Origin: Phlegmacium glaucopus
Lineage: Eukaryota > Basidiomycota > Agaricomycetes > Agaricales > Cortinariaceae
Assembly: GCA_015039465.1 (NCBI GenBank)
Contig: MU130698.1
Coordinates: 499,742-563,741 of the forward strand
DNA: 64,000 nt
Direction of reading: 5' to 3'
The position numbers and the translations under genes are program-made. The notes under the pieces are model-generated. The model searched no databases. It was not told the DNA's origin and saw only the letters and a program-made list of their open reading frames with translations. Positions 20,001 to 33,259 of the stretch are shown in pieces; within the stretch, counting starts at the first letter, position 1; every line of letters starts with the position of its first letter.

Positions 20001-22319
20001 ATGCCCGGCCCAGGAAACAAGAAGAAAGCAAAGGTGAAAGTCAATCCATCGTCGCAGCTTCAGCCTCAGGCACAAGTGGTGTCTAGCACATCAAAAACCT
20101 CTCCAGCTTCACTTTGCCTCACGCTGGAAGAGGATGAAATGACCCGTTGCAGCCAGCCAGCCACTCATGGCCATCCTCGTCCAGACCGTTGCAAGACACA
20201 TCAATCCCAGTATGTGACTATGTACAAAAAGTACAAAGACGCTGCGAAAATCGTCGACGACATGAAACAAAGCGGGAAGATCCCGACTAAGGATCAAATC
20301 GATCGATGTATCGACCATTCTGCGATTTTGGAGAAATCTCGTTTGCTAAAGAAGTACAACGAAGCTATTCGGGTGGAGAGAACAGGTCGTGAGATACATG
20401 GTAAACGTTTCTTTTTGAAAAGTGAGTGGTCTCGCACATCAGTAGGGCAGGAGAAGGATGCTATTGGCTGACGGATGTCAATGTTAATACTCTACAGTTG
20501 ACGACGGGCACAAAATTCGGATAAAATTTTTGGCCAAGGAGATGATTCGAGGCGTTAATCTTCTCATTCAGGCCCAATCGCTTGCGTACAATTTATACAT
20601 CGCGGATAATCCTATGCCTGAGTGGCTCAAAAGCCCTCGCCTCGATCCGCAAGATGCAGAATTCAATGACAAGCCATTCACAGCTGAGGATATCATCCAA
20701 GCAGCGCAAGAAATGGATCGTCGTGGCTCGTATATTGGTGCTGGTAGCAGTGAAGGAGCTGAACCCGAGAACATAGATTTGATTGACCTGGAGATGCACT
20801 GGTGCGTGATTTCCCTTTCATTTATCACGACCCTACTTGGAAGGACGATATCATTTTCCTCTCATTTCTAGGCGTAAGGCTGCTATGCTCCATGCTTTTG
20901 AATATATCATGGACCCGGAGGCTATACCTAAAGACATGGTTGGATCGTCGACTGTCGAACCAACACCATATCAGAAAAAAGGCTGGTTGCTCACTCACAC
21001 GATCTTGAAACAATTCGCCCTTAGGATACTGTTTTACGAGCCCACCTTGTCTATGAAGTGTATCGGGAAGGTTTCCTTCAAGGACCTCATCCTCAGTGAC
21101 GAGTTTACGTTTGAAGATGTAGCACACTTCTTCCTCTTGTTTAAAAAGAGATTGAGCATTGGATTGTTATGGTTGAAGGATTCTGTCTTGGAAGCGCTTA
21201 CCATAATACATCATGGCACCGCTGGGACCTCGGCTAATGTGGGCGACCCAAGTGAGTTTTAAATCAAGTGAATAATAGCAGCCACGGTCGCAGCAATAAC
21301 GCCGCGTCGTAGAAAACCGAGTCAAAATCCTTGACGGATGGATCTTCAATATAGCCCATATAAAGGAGATATCAAATGAGGCCTGGTTTGTCAGTCCATT
21401 TATTTTGTGTAATCCGGTGCAGGTGATTGAGCGAATTGTTTAGATGATAATTCGAGACGCAGAACCCCCTGCCAATGTCGAAAATCGATTTATGCGTCTT
21501 TGTAACACATACGATGATATGATTGGATTTCTTTCCTTCGGCGCACTCGGATCCGTCCCACCTCCATCATTCTGTGAAAAGGTCGTCGCATACAGAAATC
21601 ATCTTTCCTTGGCAGGGGTCATCATCGCCGACATGGTCTCATCCCCGAAACCACCTGCACTTCAAGGGCCGGTACCCTCCACCCATAAAGCGAAGAAACC
21701 AGGATGCATCATGTGGGCGGAACTTGAAACCAGGGGATATGTATTTGGCGCAGTCAAACCTGATAAGGATAAATTCTCTGACGCTTTTCTGGACGAGCTC
21801 AAGGCCCGTCCAGACCTATTCCATCTCATCATTCGATCAGAAGATACCGATCCCAAAGGTGCGGTCGAACACTATGGACTCACTGCCGATGAAATGACCA
21901 CGATGCGAGCCAGGAATTTTGAAGCTCCCGCGGCTTCACCTGACAATCGCCCCATCGGTTATGGAGATTGGATAATTGGCAGATCGGCGAAGGACATACT
22001 TTACGGGACCGATCAGCGGTGCTTAGGATATCTCACAGCTTTGAATCGACAGTCCAGCGCGGGGTGGTTGTTCCATTTCAAGAAATTCCCAGTGAGATAC
22101 TTCGTCGTCATTGACCCCGTTCCCAATCGACACCATACAAGTTTAGTACAGCAACTTGCCTGGGCAGCATTGCGTGTCAAAGGATATGGGCGAGGAGAGT
22201 TTGAATCCCAGAAGTATGCAAAGGCATCAGATGCTTTTTTTGACAAATGTGCACATGAACGTCTTTCCTGGATGCCGAAAGAAGCGGGAGGCTGGAGTAC
22301 AACTAAGATGACTCCTTAG
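20001..22319 (+). CDS. Hypothetical protein, 685 residues, agaric-specific type
   Basis: Five exons (20001-20421, 20498-20801, 20872-21251, 21313-21389, 21444-22319) join in frame with GT-AG introns and give 685 residues with no stop. A basic leader MPGPGNKKKAKVKV is followed by a small Cys/His cluster, MTRCSQPATHGHPRPDRCKT, with an H soon after (residues about 50-70) that could bind zinc. A long helical region comes next. The C-terminal 290 residues include CIMWAELETRGYVFGAVKPD and a tryptophan-rich end, ERLSWMPKEAGGWSTTKM. I do not know a function. The intact multi-exon frame argues for a working gene. The fourth intron was placed by frame continuity (alternative acceptors give stops). Confidence 0.7.
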
Positions 22320-25300
22320 TTTCCTCGACTTGAAATTAGAGATTTGCCTGTACACGTAGAGCATTCAGTTTTCTCCAATTACCTTTGGGTAAAATTTCGT
22401 GACCCATCACGTGTGCAAACAAGGGTGTTGACCTCATACTATTACTAACAGTAGCTCCAGTGCCTTAGTGTAGACCGAAGCGATGCTCTATACATCGTAC
22501 ATCGATGCAATATGACGACCTTGCACCCCTTGCACACGCGCAGGTCAGTGCTCCATCACGTTCCTGGTCCTCATTGTTCCCACACGCCTAACAATTTAAT
22601 AATTGCGGATCAGGACTTTCCCCCAGTGTGCAGTGGAGTCCTACTCTGCGATTAATATTGTTAGGTAAGTACTATCAAAACTACACATCTTAATTGTCTA
22701 ACGTATACCAAAGTATACAGCAACCCTGGACCATCACCACATTTCAACCCCTTCGTCCTCAGCGGCGTCGGTGACAAATATCCAGAATCACAACAATGAC
22801 AGTAAAGGCTCAATACTCAATACTCAGCGCTCAGCACTCGACTCGAGTCGAGTCGAGCCTTCGAGCTGAGATGATGCGAGAGTAACAAAGCCTTGGATAT
22901 GAGATAAAGGAGGAAAAAGAAACACCATGGCGCATGACCTACCTATCGTACGTCTCTCTTTATACGCTCAAACTGTCACTAACTTCTCCCTGTTTATTCT
23001 TTCAAACAGCGTGCCACCTCCTTGAGCTCTACCCATAGTCCAAGCCCCACCATCCAACCCTCCCTCTTGTTGGGCTCGCTTTGCTCAGTCAAAATTCATT
23101 CTAAGTCCTTTATATTCAGGAAATCCTTCTAATTTAGTAATACAGCTACAAAAATAATCGCTCTAGCACAGATGAGACCTGCACTCTGCCAAGCCCATGC
23201 CCTCGTTATCCTGGTTGACGTGTCGTGCGATCTGTAGGGAGATGGTATACGAATATGGGGCGGAAGAAGAGTTGAAATTCGAAGATTCCAGTTCCAAGGT
23301 AAGCACACTTCAATAGATAAGTTTTAAAGTGAGTCAAGTTGAAATTCAATTCTGTTATATAGACTTTGAACACACCTCCTAGTCTCCACCCACACACAAC
23401 CTCAAACTTTCGAATTCGCGAACAGGAACAAGCCTTCGAACTCTGAAGCTTCTAAGCCTCAAGCCTACTTCCCCCCGCCTTCCTCCCTCCCTTAGCTCGC
23501 CCTAACAAACCCAGCCCTAACCCAAACCCAACCCAGAACCCAAACCCACCCAATGCTACTCCGAGTCGAGTCCTAGTCGTCGTCACATTCTTGCTTCCCT
23601 GCTTTCCGAGTCTCATATCGGGATTATTGAAATTGAAATTGAAATTGAAGAACCATCGAGATTCAAAGGATCGTCAAGAGGGTACGCTGTGCCAGGGGGA
23701 GTGGATCAAGAGCTCGAGCTGATGACTTAGTAAATTTGTAAGGTGCATTAGAGGTTCATCGGGACGGCCTAACGCATTCGTTCTCCATCATATCTTGGGG
23801 TAGGCAGGCTCAACATCTCAAGCCCGAAAGGTCACTCAGCCAGTCCAGGATCCACTGTTTCTTCAGACCCATGAGTTCATGCGCTGGTGATTGTCGGTCG
23901 AACTCGTGAAGTGTTTTTCTGTCATCCAACCATACGCCACTACCCAGAAACATACGCTGCTTAGAGGGAGACTTGCTCTCTAGTGGCCTTGTGCTTAGGG
24001 TGTGTTGCTTGAACGCATGCGATAAGGGGTAGTCTTGTCACTCTTATCATCCTTTATGTCGGAGTCTCCACCTTCAGCCGTCTTCTAAATGAATTCTCCC
24101 GTTGGGACAACCATGCCTCCATGAATTCCAGATGGCTTGAAGCTTCGCAAGGTCGTCTATACTCATTTCATAATCCTTTTTGCCACTGGAACGACTCAGC
24201 CTCAAGATATAACGAACATGCGATAAGATGGTTGGGAAGCCATGATAAGGATGAGGGTAGTGGGTAAAATCCTCTGCAGGTGGTCGCATAGGTGGATCAG
24301 GTAGAGGGAACTTTTGTCGGTGTATCGATATCTCTTCGTGAGCAATGAGAATGCATTTGTAAACATCGTATCAATATTTTCAAAGTAAATATTTTCATGT
24401 TCCAGGCAAACTCGAGCTCGTCAAGCTAGGTCTACGTGATTAGAGTCAGCCATGTTTTCAATCAGACAGCGTGTAACGAATCGGCTACAACCATCGTTAT
24501 ATTATCTTATCTTATCTGCCAAAGACTCACTCTTTGTTTCTAATTATTTTTCTATCTTGTTGTTTATCTATCGTGGCTATCTATTGGTATATAAATGAAG
24601 AACCGAAATGTAAATAGTCTTAGCGAATCTTTAAAGTCTTTACTAACCGTCTTTCGAGAGCTTTCGAGGTTCCTCATTGTGTGACGAAATCAAAACTCAG
24701 TCACTTTACTGTCTCATCTTTTCGTTACACAGTGTTTCGGACTGGCTTTGTCAACGCGCTTCTTGGCCACCTCTGACATGTTTATTTCCGTCAACAATGC
24801 GCTGGGAGGGGGTTGTTTCTGCGCAGGTAGGTTCATAGGAGTAGATGGGTGGATTGCATGAGCCATCACTGTCGTTGTCATCCATTGCTCGAGAAGAAGG
24901 ACCGACAAGTCGCAGACTGCTTGTTCATCAAGGCTGTCCAGACATGTGATCTCTGCCGGGTCAGTGATTTCCTCTTTTTTCAGCAGTGCATTATAGCCAT
25001 GCCCTGACTTGTCCTCTGCTCAGCGTTCAGTCGTAGCCGAAAGTCCGCGACTGTATAACACTATAACTCCAGAACCTCTTGCACAACTCGTTCAAAATCA
25101 GTTGAAACTTGATTCACCCTCCTCGTAAGTCGTGACAATCTTGCGTGCAAGCATCTTGTTCAGGTTGAGACGCGCCAACTCCAGTACGGATGGCTTCGAT
25201 TCACTGCAAGACGACGCATGGGTGATTTCTACAATATGCTCTATGATGTATCCCATGAACTCCAACATTTGGTTATAGTTCTCGACGATCCTCCTAAGTA

Positions 25301-25397
25301 CACCAAAGAAACATCGACTTGATGGTACCCCAACTCGCTTCTGCCTTACTAGTTGTGGCTTCTCAACTTGATCCCAGTCTCCTGACAATGCTCAGCA
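22320..25397. other. About 3 kb without a convincing gene
   Basis: Short minus-strand frames at 24074-24289 and 25098-25388 look coding-like in composition, but I could not join them into a known protein. A run of imperfect CCCTAACCC/CCCAAACCC units lies at about 23500-23550 and an (ATTGAA)n stretch at about 23625-23650. A self-complementary CTCGACTCGAGTCGAG tract lies near 22840. I see no complete gene. Confidence 0.4.
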
Positions 25398-26320
25398 AAT
25401 GAGATCCTTCTGCACAGGATATCATTTGTTGTTCAGAAAGCGCCTTCCTCAGCTCATTGACGGGGGCAAGTCTCTATTCAGATCGGATGGCCGTTCAGCT
25501 GAAAGACAACATCGTTGTCAAGTTTGGACCCAACCGTTGGCCAAGAAGAGCATAGCATGCTTCATTATGTCGTTCGCCACACCTCAATTATCAATACCTT
25601 CTCTGGGCTTCGTGGTCATTGGGGATAGGTCATACATGTTCACAACTTCATACCTGGCGAGACACTGGAAAAGCGATGGCCAATCTTAGGCACTCTCGTC
25701 TACATAAAAAGAAGCCTACTCACTCCTGTTTTCCTCTTGACACCTTGTTCACTTCCCACAAAGCTCGTTGGAAGCGTTCGTCCTCAATTGGGCAATCCTG
25801 GGACCATGCTCCAGGCGCGCAAATGTATAGGTATAGACCTATCATCAACGCAGCTGGAAGACCACTTCAAAAGGAGGACTGGTTTTTTATTACAGGGGTA
25901 ACCCCTTCGGTTACAGTCCCGCCGTCATCTCTCTGTCGGAACAACCTGCCATCCCTCCTAACAACCGCAGTAGCTCAGCCAGTTCAGGTTCCCTCTACAG
26001 TCACTGGAAACGTTTCTGATGCCACCAACAATGGCACAGAGCAGCCTCTGAAGAAAGAAGCTCAAGCAGGAGAGGATGTTTCGAACAGTGTGAGGAGAAA
26101 GACTTGGACACTTCAGGTGATGAGGATTTTAATATTGAATACGTGGGATACGTTCCTATGGGCTCCTCTAGCTTGGAACCGGATGCTGGACGCGATTATC
26201 GCGATGTTGCCTAAATTGAGAAATAAGAGAAGGGTGATCTTCAAACCAGTTCCTTTCAAGTTTCGGACTGGCTGGTTGTTCCATCTCCCACAATTTGAAT
26301 TGGGTCAAAAGGTCACATGA
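25398..26320 (+). pseudogene. Decayed aminoglycoside-phosphotransferase-like (APH) gene remnant
   Basis: Fragments in different frames match the style of fungal APH-family kinases: DNIVVKFGPNRWP (about 25507), then HYVVRHTSIINTFSG (about 25570), then FIPGETLEKRWPIL (about 25650). Stops and frame changes separate them, so it is not functional as read. Further right (25850-26220) another coding-like stretch with PLQKEDWFFITGVTPSVTVP and, after a likely intron, FNIEYVGYVPMGSSSLEPD may belong to a second, unrelated small gene that I do not recognise. Confidence 0.45.
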
Positions 26321-26743
26321 CGAACTCGAGGCAAGACGGACCTGAACTAAGAGGAAGATCTCTATTCAGTTATCCAGATTCCTTCCGACATCTAATGAAT
26401 AAATCCAAATTTTGAATTGGTGTGACAAGCGGCAACAAGCATGTTAGTCAAATGACCGTTTTCCCTCCGACATGATAGGGAGGTAAATTTAGATGAGAAC
26501 AAGTAGTCTAGTGATCGACTTTTTCAGTTGATACAAATAGAGTTTGTACTACTAAATTATGAATGTTCAACGTTGACATTCAGAAAGTGAGGCTGGCTAT
26601 ATTCGGATATGCCAATTTTTTTTCCGCCGATTCAACTTGCATTTCTTCACTGTCTATTGGTGAATATTTTTAGCTATCCTTCAATCATTCCTCTATATAA
26701 GCAGCGCAAGCCATTGATTTTGCATCGATAACAACTCCTGTAG

Positions 26744-28431
26744 ATGGATCGCGACTCCTATCTCAAAATCTACCATCTTCGAAATGCCCACACAGGGCGA
26801 TACATCATCGGTTATGGAGACATGTCTTTATGGTGTATGCAACTCGACTTGACAAGCGTATCAGAGGACCGTGGCAAGGTGAGCAGTATCACGTTCGTTT
26901 ACACCTGCAAGTATTCCCCTTCCTAGGGTGGGGAAATCAGGAGCACATAATTTCTGATCAGTCTTGCAAATGAAGTGGAAAATTGTTAATGGCATAGACG
27001 ATAAAAAATACTTTCGGAATTTCGTAAATCCCTTCTACATTGCTGCTGCGAAATACTCGAACGACTATTACGAGGTCATGGGTTCACCCCAGGGATCTCT
27101 TATGTCCGTTCGTAAAGATGGAAACGCATTCACAATAAGGTAAGTAACAATTTCTTGTTCCGTACTACTCTGAAAATAATTCATGATTATGTCAATATTA
27201 TATGACAAACGCCCCTAGTTATGGTAATGAGTACTTTCTGTACAACGACGAGAATGATGCATGCTATGCCGTCCCAAGAGTATGTCATTTACAATCACTT
27301 ATTTCCTGCTTAGCATCATTTTTCATTTTAAACAAATCAGAACTACTCCAATCAGTGGTCTAGGTATCAGTGGTACCTCGACGAATCCCCTAAACTTCCT
27401 CTGCCGGAAGGCGTCTACAGAATCCGTTCGTTCAACGGCAACTACCTCCTTACAATGCCTCCTCAAAACGCAACGGGGGAAAGCGAAACTCCATACGTCA
27501 CCCGACATAACCCCAATAATGAAGCACAAAAGGTGAGAGCCAACTATTTTATATTCCTCCAGTATTCAACTATGGAAACATCCTGTTTCGATATTCAGTG
27601 GGTGGTGACACCAGAACAGAATGGCTACTATTATACAATCTCTAACCCTGAAACCAACACTTATTTAATGGGTTCTGGGACTTGGGTTTCTCGAGGCGCC
27701 TTTCACCCACGTTCGTATGCCTTTCAATGGAAGTTGGAGCACTCTGGCTTGGGTGTCGCATTCTTGTAAGCTGTGACTTAAGTAGCTCTACTGTTTAAAG
27801 CGTTAAAAATTAAACTCGTAGTATTCGAAGCGGCACGTCATCAATTGGGTTCCCGAACTATGAGGCTGAGGACTTCAGTAACGTGGGTCCTTATAATTCA
27901 TGTGAACATCGAAGTTGCAATATCAATAATATTATAGGTCACTCTTCAACCTGGTGATGTAAGCCTTCTCTTCTTTCTTTCTTTTCTCAAAACATTGGTG
28001 AATAATCATTTTGTAATACTAGAAAATACCTAGCCAAATGTGGTTCTTCGAAATTTACAACCCAGTTACTCCTGCGAAATTCCATCGCTTTCTGGAATCT
28101 AAAAATTACGTCCTCGAATCTAGCCGCAACAACCAATATCTGAAAGTGGTACCACAGTCGGATGAACTACTTTCAACCTCTAATCGCAATGATGCTACAG
28201 AGGTAATGTTGCCACCTCCATTTTCAGATTCATACATTTCGCATATCAATAATACCTCTTTTGTAGTTCACTGTTACGTATGTTGACAGCAACTCTGCAA
28301 ACTTCACTTTGACTTTTCCGACCTCTTCTGGCACGTCAAACATTATTGCGGACCGATGGCGCGTCGTGACCTCAGCAAATGAGACGAAGGAATGGGTAGT
28401 GGTCCCTCATAGTTCGGGAACTGCCTATTAG
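26744..28431 (+). CDS. Beta-trefoil (ricin-B-like) repeat protein
   Basis: Nine exons (26744-26878, 26976-27139, 27219-27279, 27341-27532, 27599-27765, 27822-27882, 27938-27958, 28023-28202, 28267-28431) join in frame to 381 residues. There is no signal peptide. Repeated units have the beta-trefoil look: YHLRNAHTGRYIIGYGD, VYRIRSFNGNYLLTMPP, YTISNPETNTYLMGSG and WFFEIYNPVTPAKFHRFLES, with W at the end of most units (WKIVNG, WVVTPEQ, WKLEH, WRVVTS). Such cytosolic trefoil proteins in mushrooms are often lectins or protease inhibitors; which one applies here is not known. The frame ends in TAG at 28429-28431. Sequence beyond still reads like a further trefoil unit (FVKPPPLNFEKV, then FAFDYQSEDQEQSWRFHIVP at about 28625-28685), so the last unit may be cut off. 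Confidence 0.72.
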
Positions 28432-28746
28432 TAAGCCAAACGTTTGAAAATTATCCAGGACAAAGGCATTTAATTACATGGGCTCGTTCAATCTAGTATT
28501 CGTGAAGCCACCACCGCTCAACTTCGAAAAGGTTTCAGCACTCAATCAATACAATTCAGAAGGAAATCATACGTGCGTTTTCCTTGTGGATGTGAAACGT
28601 CTTTGCCTCATGATAACTATCTAGTTTGCTTTCGATTATCAGTCCGAGGATCAGGAACAGTCGTGGAGATTTCATATCGTACCATGAGAATACAGGGATG
28701 GTTGAACGACTTTCTTTACAAGAAAAATGTAAGATGTATATTGGTC

Positions 28747-29110
28747 TTATTGTAACTCTTCGGTATAGAAGAAGGCTGGTGTTTGCTGTCTGTATAAATT
28801 GAACTGCAAGACTGACAAGGCAGATTCGAAGAAACACTGGACGAGCCTATCGCGCACTTCTTTCGCGTTCTCCAACAAAGGTTTGATATTTTCAGGAATC
28901 ATAGCAAGCATCACCTTCGGTAGGATTAGGTTTTGGCAGTGGTCTGGGGGTGGTGTGGATGGAGCTCCGAACCAGTCTTTGAGCTCTGAAAAATACAATA
29001 AGCAGTCAAAGTAAATAGTAGAAAATTGTTGTCGATGAAGCCCAACACAGTCGCTAAGCTTTCGGGAGGGCCAATATGACTGGGGGCAGAATTAAGTAAA
29101 TATTTGTACA
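28747..29110 (-). CDS. Possible 3' exons of an unknown minus-strand gene
   Basis: The exon at about 28747-28985 reads KDWFGAPSTPPPDHCQNLIL and then a helical stretch with PENIKPLLENAKEVRDRLVQ. A short upstream exon (about 29035-29085) reads HIGPPESLATVLGFIDNNFL. A GT-AG intron can join them. The stop is at 28747. It converges tail to tail with the trefoil gene. No family is recognised and no start was found, so this is tentative. Confidence 0.3.
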
Positions 29111-31874
29111 AAGGCCTACAGTGATGAACAAGAGACCGAGGCCTTGCTTGGAGTGACACACTTCGAGGTCGAGTTGTAAGTAGGATTATGGCCCACACCC
29201 GTGTTTTAAAAGAGTGAAAGATAGAAAGAATTCGAGCTTACCAGACGAAATTAGATGGTTCAAGCCCGTCTCGAGCTCTCCGTACCACATTTATCCTCGC
29301 GCTGCCCATCCTGAGAGTCAGGATCAGATTCTATCCGCTGTCTCTCCACCCTGAAGTCCTTTCGTTGTTAACCAATTTGGGCTTTAGAGGCGTATCTTGA
29401 GGCATTGAGGTTGTAGTCGTGGCGGACTCCCGGTTGCAGGAGGTTTGAGGGAGGATGACACATTGACTCGGAGGAGGACGCGATCCTCGAGACATTGTGT
29501 GAATGCGGTATGGGGGGTCGCTGAAGGGAGAGAAAAAAAAGTCATGGTCTATGGAAAAAGAAATGAATTTAATGTAAGTAAAACTTATACTTAGCCCGAC
29601 AACTCCAATCTTACGTTCTCATCATCCCAACCTCATTTCCCGTCCCCACTCCGTCATATCGGGTGCATGAAACATCGATTTTGGATGTCGCTGGTGTGGT
29701 CTTGAAGCCACACGTGTCACTGCCTAACTGAGAGCTTCTCCGAATCCGATGACTTTTAGACGAATCTGTACAAGAGTGATTAATAAATGTTTAATTCAGA
29801 GACACAATAGGGGGCCTCGTTTTTCCCACTCCGTCTCCCAAAATCATCCCGGCTCTCATTTCGGGTTTGCAAGTTGTCGATATTGCATACGCTGGCTCCT
29901 TCGCATGACATCGTCGATCTAGTGCGTATTTAGGTATTTAGATTAGATTATGTCGTTGTTCTCTTTTCGCGTCTTGCATTTGGAAACATATTAGGCTATT
30001 TCATTCGTTGCTTATATGTTAGACGAAATCTCTATGACCGAGTTCGAAATTGTGGATCTTGGTCATCGATAACTAGGTGTTATGATGGCAATGATGCAGG
30101 GGGGAGTGAGTACTTGAAGTCAGGATGGCGAGCCCGAGGAAAAGATCGCAAGTTTGAATCGAAGATCTATAAAAAAAAAAGTCTAAGCCAAAATTCCAAA
30201 GAGAAAGCTCGAGAAAACGAGAATCCATACGGGCCTCAGAGGGAGGCGGGACGCCTAATATCCTATCAAACAAAAAAAGCGAGTAACGCATACCTGCAAT
30301 GTATTATCAAGGGATAACGTACGACGGACTACTTCCAGGTCGTATTTTGCTGATCCAGGTGATAAATGATAGTGATAAATATTACTTACCTGTAAGATGC
30401 AAATTATCACGGCAGCTTGATTCAAATAAAGGTGCCGCCGACAACAGCTTTCAAGTTTCGTGGCGATGTAAAATTTTGAATTCGAATGTTCGAAAGACTC
30501 ATTCATTACATGCTTTGTTTTTCGAAAGAAGGTATTACTGCCGCGAGTCCTCGAAAGAAGTAAAGTAAGCGGTCGAGGCGGTGTAGCGAAGTGCAAGAGT
30601 TGGTTGTTGTAAGCCTACTGCAGCAAAGGCAAAGAACTTGCTAATCAACAGAAGGATTTCTGAGTTTAAATCTTGGTGCCACGCATTTCATACCTCCATG
30701 TTCCCGTCGTCCTCCTCGCTCTCCAGCCTTCATATGCGCGTCGAATCACCATCTACTAACGGCTGTGACCGTCCGGAACCAGCTTTTCCGTGGTTTCTCT
30801 TTCCAGCCCCCGCTCGACTCCCTTGGTTTCGTTGTTTTTCGGCAGATGTTACTGCCCATTCTCCTGATAATACACGTCTAAGATATTTCTAGGAACGAGG
30901 CAACATTCCTTGCAATTCATAACGTGTGCCTAATCGTCTAGCCTTACTCCAGGATTGTCACTGTTCTCGGCCCCAATCTTCAACCACGTTCTCTGTCGGC
31001 AGTCCATATTGGCAGAAAAAATGCTCTCATCGAGTAAAACTCTGCCTTCCTGCAACACCCACTTCTGCATTGGTCCTATAACACCCACGTGTCCCTCGTC
31101 CATCCTCATGCTTCAGCATTCCTTCTCTATCCCTCAAATGTAGCCTCAAACACTACCGGATGAAGAAGGGATATTTATACGATACAAACGTCTTGTAAGA
31201 TTGGTGAAGAAGCCACGTAACGACGAAGATGTCGACAACAACGACTACCCTATATTACCCGTGAACTTAGCAGCCTGGATCGACGCGGACATGCGGGATG
31301 CCAAGTATCACAGGTCCATATTTGGCCAGCAGGAAACAAATACAGAGGACGCAGACGGAGGAGGGGCTGGGACGGTCGGAGTCAGAGACCGCAGCTGCAC
31401 GATTAGGTTGTTGACAACTTGAACCGATCTTTGGACGTGGCTGCCGGCATGAGTTCTTAGTCACTCTCCTGGTGCTTTCGCTCCCTCTCCACCTTGCTCC
31501 CATCTTCGTCGTCTCCACTGCCTCATAAAACACGAAATTCCAACATCATTTCCTACTGGCTGACGACGTCTTCAGACGGCAGGGAAATGAGCTGACATCG
31601 AGAGCACCTCTTCCCTTGCCGCAACGCCGATTTACCCATCATGCCAGCACACCCATCTTCGTAATGCTGGTTCTCTTTGCCCCTCTCACGCCCATTATAT
31701 GCGATGTTGTTGCTTTAATCAAAACCCAAGGAGGTGAAGATTATAGACTCTACTGCCGAACTTCCATGATTTTGCAGACCTTAATAATGTGTGTAGACAA
31801 TGGTTACTTTAAGTTTTAATGCACATTTTTTTCACGAAAAACATCGAGGAATTGACTCCCCCCCTTGACAGTCC
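29111..31874. other. About 2.7 kb without a recognised gene
   Basis: Only short frames without family resemblance are present on either strand. The 30650-31400 stretch is slightly GC-richer and has a few exon-like pieces but no protein I recognise. I looked for tRNA B-box sequences here and did not find a foldable tRNA. Confidence 0.4.
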
Positions 31875-32674
31875 TTAAAGGTTATCATTGCCTCTTCTCG
31901 CTACCATTTCCTCTACCATTATCGTCTGAGTTGTCTCAATGTCAAGGCCATGATACCTTGGATCATAGATCATTGCAACAAGCTCGTCACTATCCGGGAA
32001 GCGCTCATGTTTCTTCCCACTAAATCCGAGCCAACCAAGTTCATATTCCGGGAAACCCACGGAGTCGAGGTGTACACCATATGGCGCATCGTTCGGCGAA
32101 TCGGTGAGCAAGTAACATTTACGCTCTGGATAAAACCTGGATTGTCGGCAGAGAGGTTGAATATGAAACTGAGGATGCACTCATACACACAAAAATTAGC
32201 TTACCGGCTAAGCGCTTGGATGAATTGCTGTGCCTTCGCAGAATCGACTACGAACAGACGGCCTCCCATCAAACGAGATATCTGCTCTTCTGTATGTGTG
32301 ATGGGAGGATCGAGTGCAATATTAATAGATTCTTGATTCCCATGATGCCAAGACTGAGAAATAACGAGTCATTATCCACTTAAATCATTTGAAATGACTC
32401 CAATTAACTCATACCCAATCGTAGCGATTAATGTAGACGATGCCTTTGTCGTCGTGCTTGTTGTTATTGGAAATACCAACCAGTGATGCACGATAAACAT
32501 ATTCGATGGCTGATACATCTTCATGATGGAGAACATAACCAATCTGCCGTTTTCGGAGATGGCCAGTGGGTGCAGAACCGTCCTCTTCCTCAACGAAAAC
32601 GCGTGAAACTTTCCAAGGTCCAACCCTCGCCGCTACACGGTATCGGAAATCGTGTTGAAGAATGGTACCACCTC
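31875..32674 (-). CDS. Hypothetical protein, 5' end unresolved
   Basis: Three exons (32415-32674, 32205-32353, 31875-32136) join with GT-AG ends in one open frame. The text includes LQHDFRYRVAARVGPWKVSR, GYVLHHEDVSAIEYVYRASL, KGIVYINRYDW, ISRLMGGRLFVVDSAKAQQF and YLLTDSPNDAPYGVHLDSVG. There is an acceptor-like site at 32675, but I could not place the first exon with its start codon. I do not recognise the family. The clean splice joins and conserved-looking text suggest a real gene. Confidence 0.5.
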
Positions 32675-33065
32675 CTATAGGATGTTGTATTGGCCCAACC
32701 CTTCAACGACCGAGTCAACTTAGACGAAATTGAATAAGATATGGAACGCACATCCCATCATGAGAATCATTGTTCAACCCCTCTAAAATGCATTGCATTT
32801 GACCATAGAGAAGTTCACCTGTACAGTTGAAAGCACAGGGAAAGTCTGACTGGACATGGAAGTTTGACACACTCATGAGGGGAATGAGGTTGAAAGTTAT
32901 TTATTTCATGGGAGTTCACAGTACTTAAATCGTTCAAGAGCGGAATATTCCGGATTAGTGTTTCCGAAGTCCGGTTCAGTCCAGTTCTCACCCTCAATTT
33001 TGCACTAGGGGTCGACTGCGTCGACATGACACCTTGCTGACTTTGTAATCTTTTTGCAATCCGAC
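32675..33065. other. Intergenic, likely 5' region of the gene at 31875-32674
   Basis: It probably contains the missing first exon and promoter of the minus-strand gene to its left. No other feature is seen. Confidence 0.35.
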
Positions 33066-33167
33066 ACATTTAACTATTGAAGACAGAGTAAAACATATTT
33101 AATTGTAAATTTATGGAATGTTATGATACCAGCACATTTAACTATTGAAGACAGAGTAAAACATTTT
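33066..33167 (+). repeat. Short tandem duplication, period 68 bases
   Basis: CACATTTAACTATTGAAGAC with the following AGAGTAAAACAT occurs at about 33066 and again at about 33133, with about 36 unrelated AT-rich bases between the copies. It lies just downstream of the hypothetical gene at 33260. Confidence 0.8.
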
Positions 33168-33259
33168 TAAGAGTTGACTTTGACTCATGATAATCTAATT
33201 CCATCGAAAGGATTTATTCTGAATCAGCAGCCATTCGATGCAGGTAGGATTGAAGATAT

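Noticed and set aside
23500..23550. CCCTAACCC-like run as an internal telomere
   Set aside because: The units are irregular (CCCTAA mixed with CCCAAA and CCCAGAA) and only about 50 bases long, more like simple-sequence drift.
29111..31874. tRNA or other structured RNA genes
   Set aside because: I looked for B-box GGTTCGANTCC-like sequences with matching acceptor arms here and elsewhere and found none that fold properly; a covariance-model search would be needed to exclude them.
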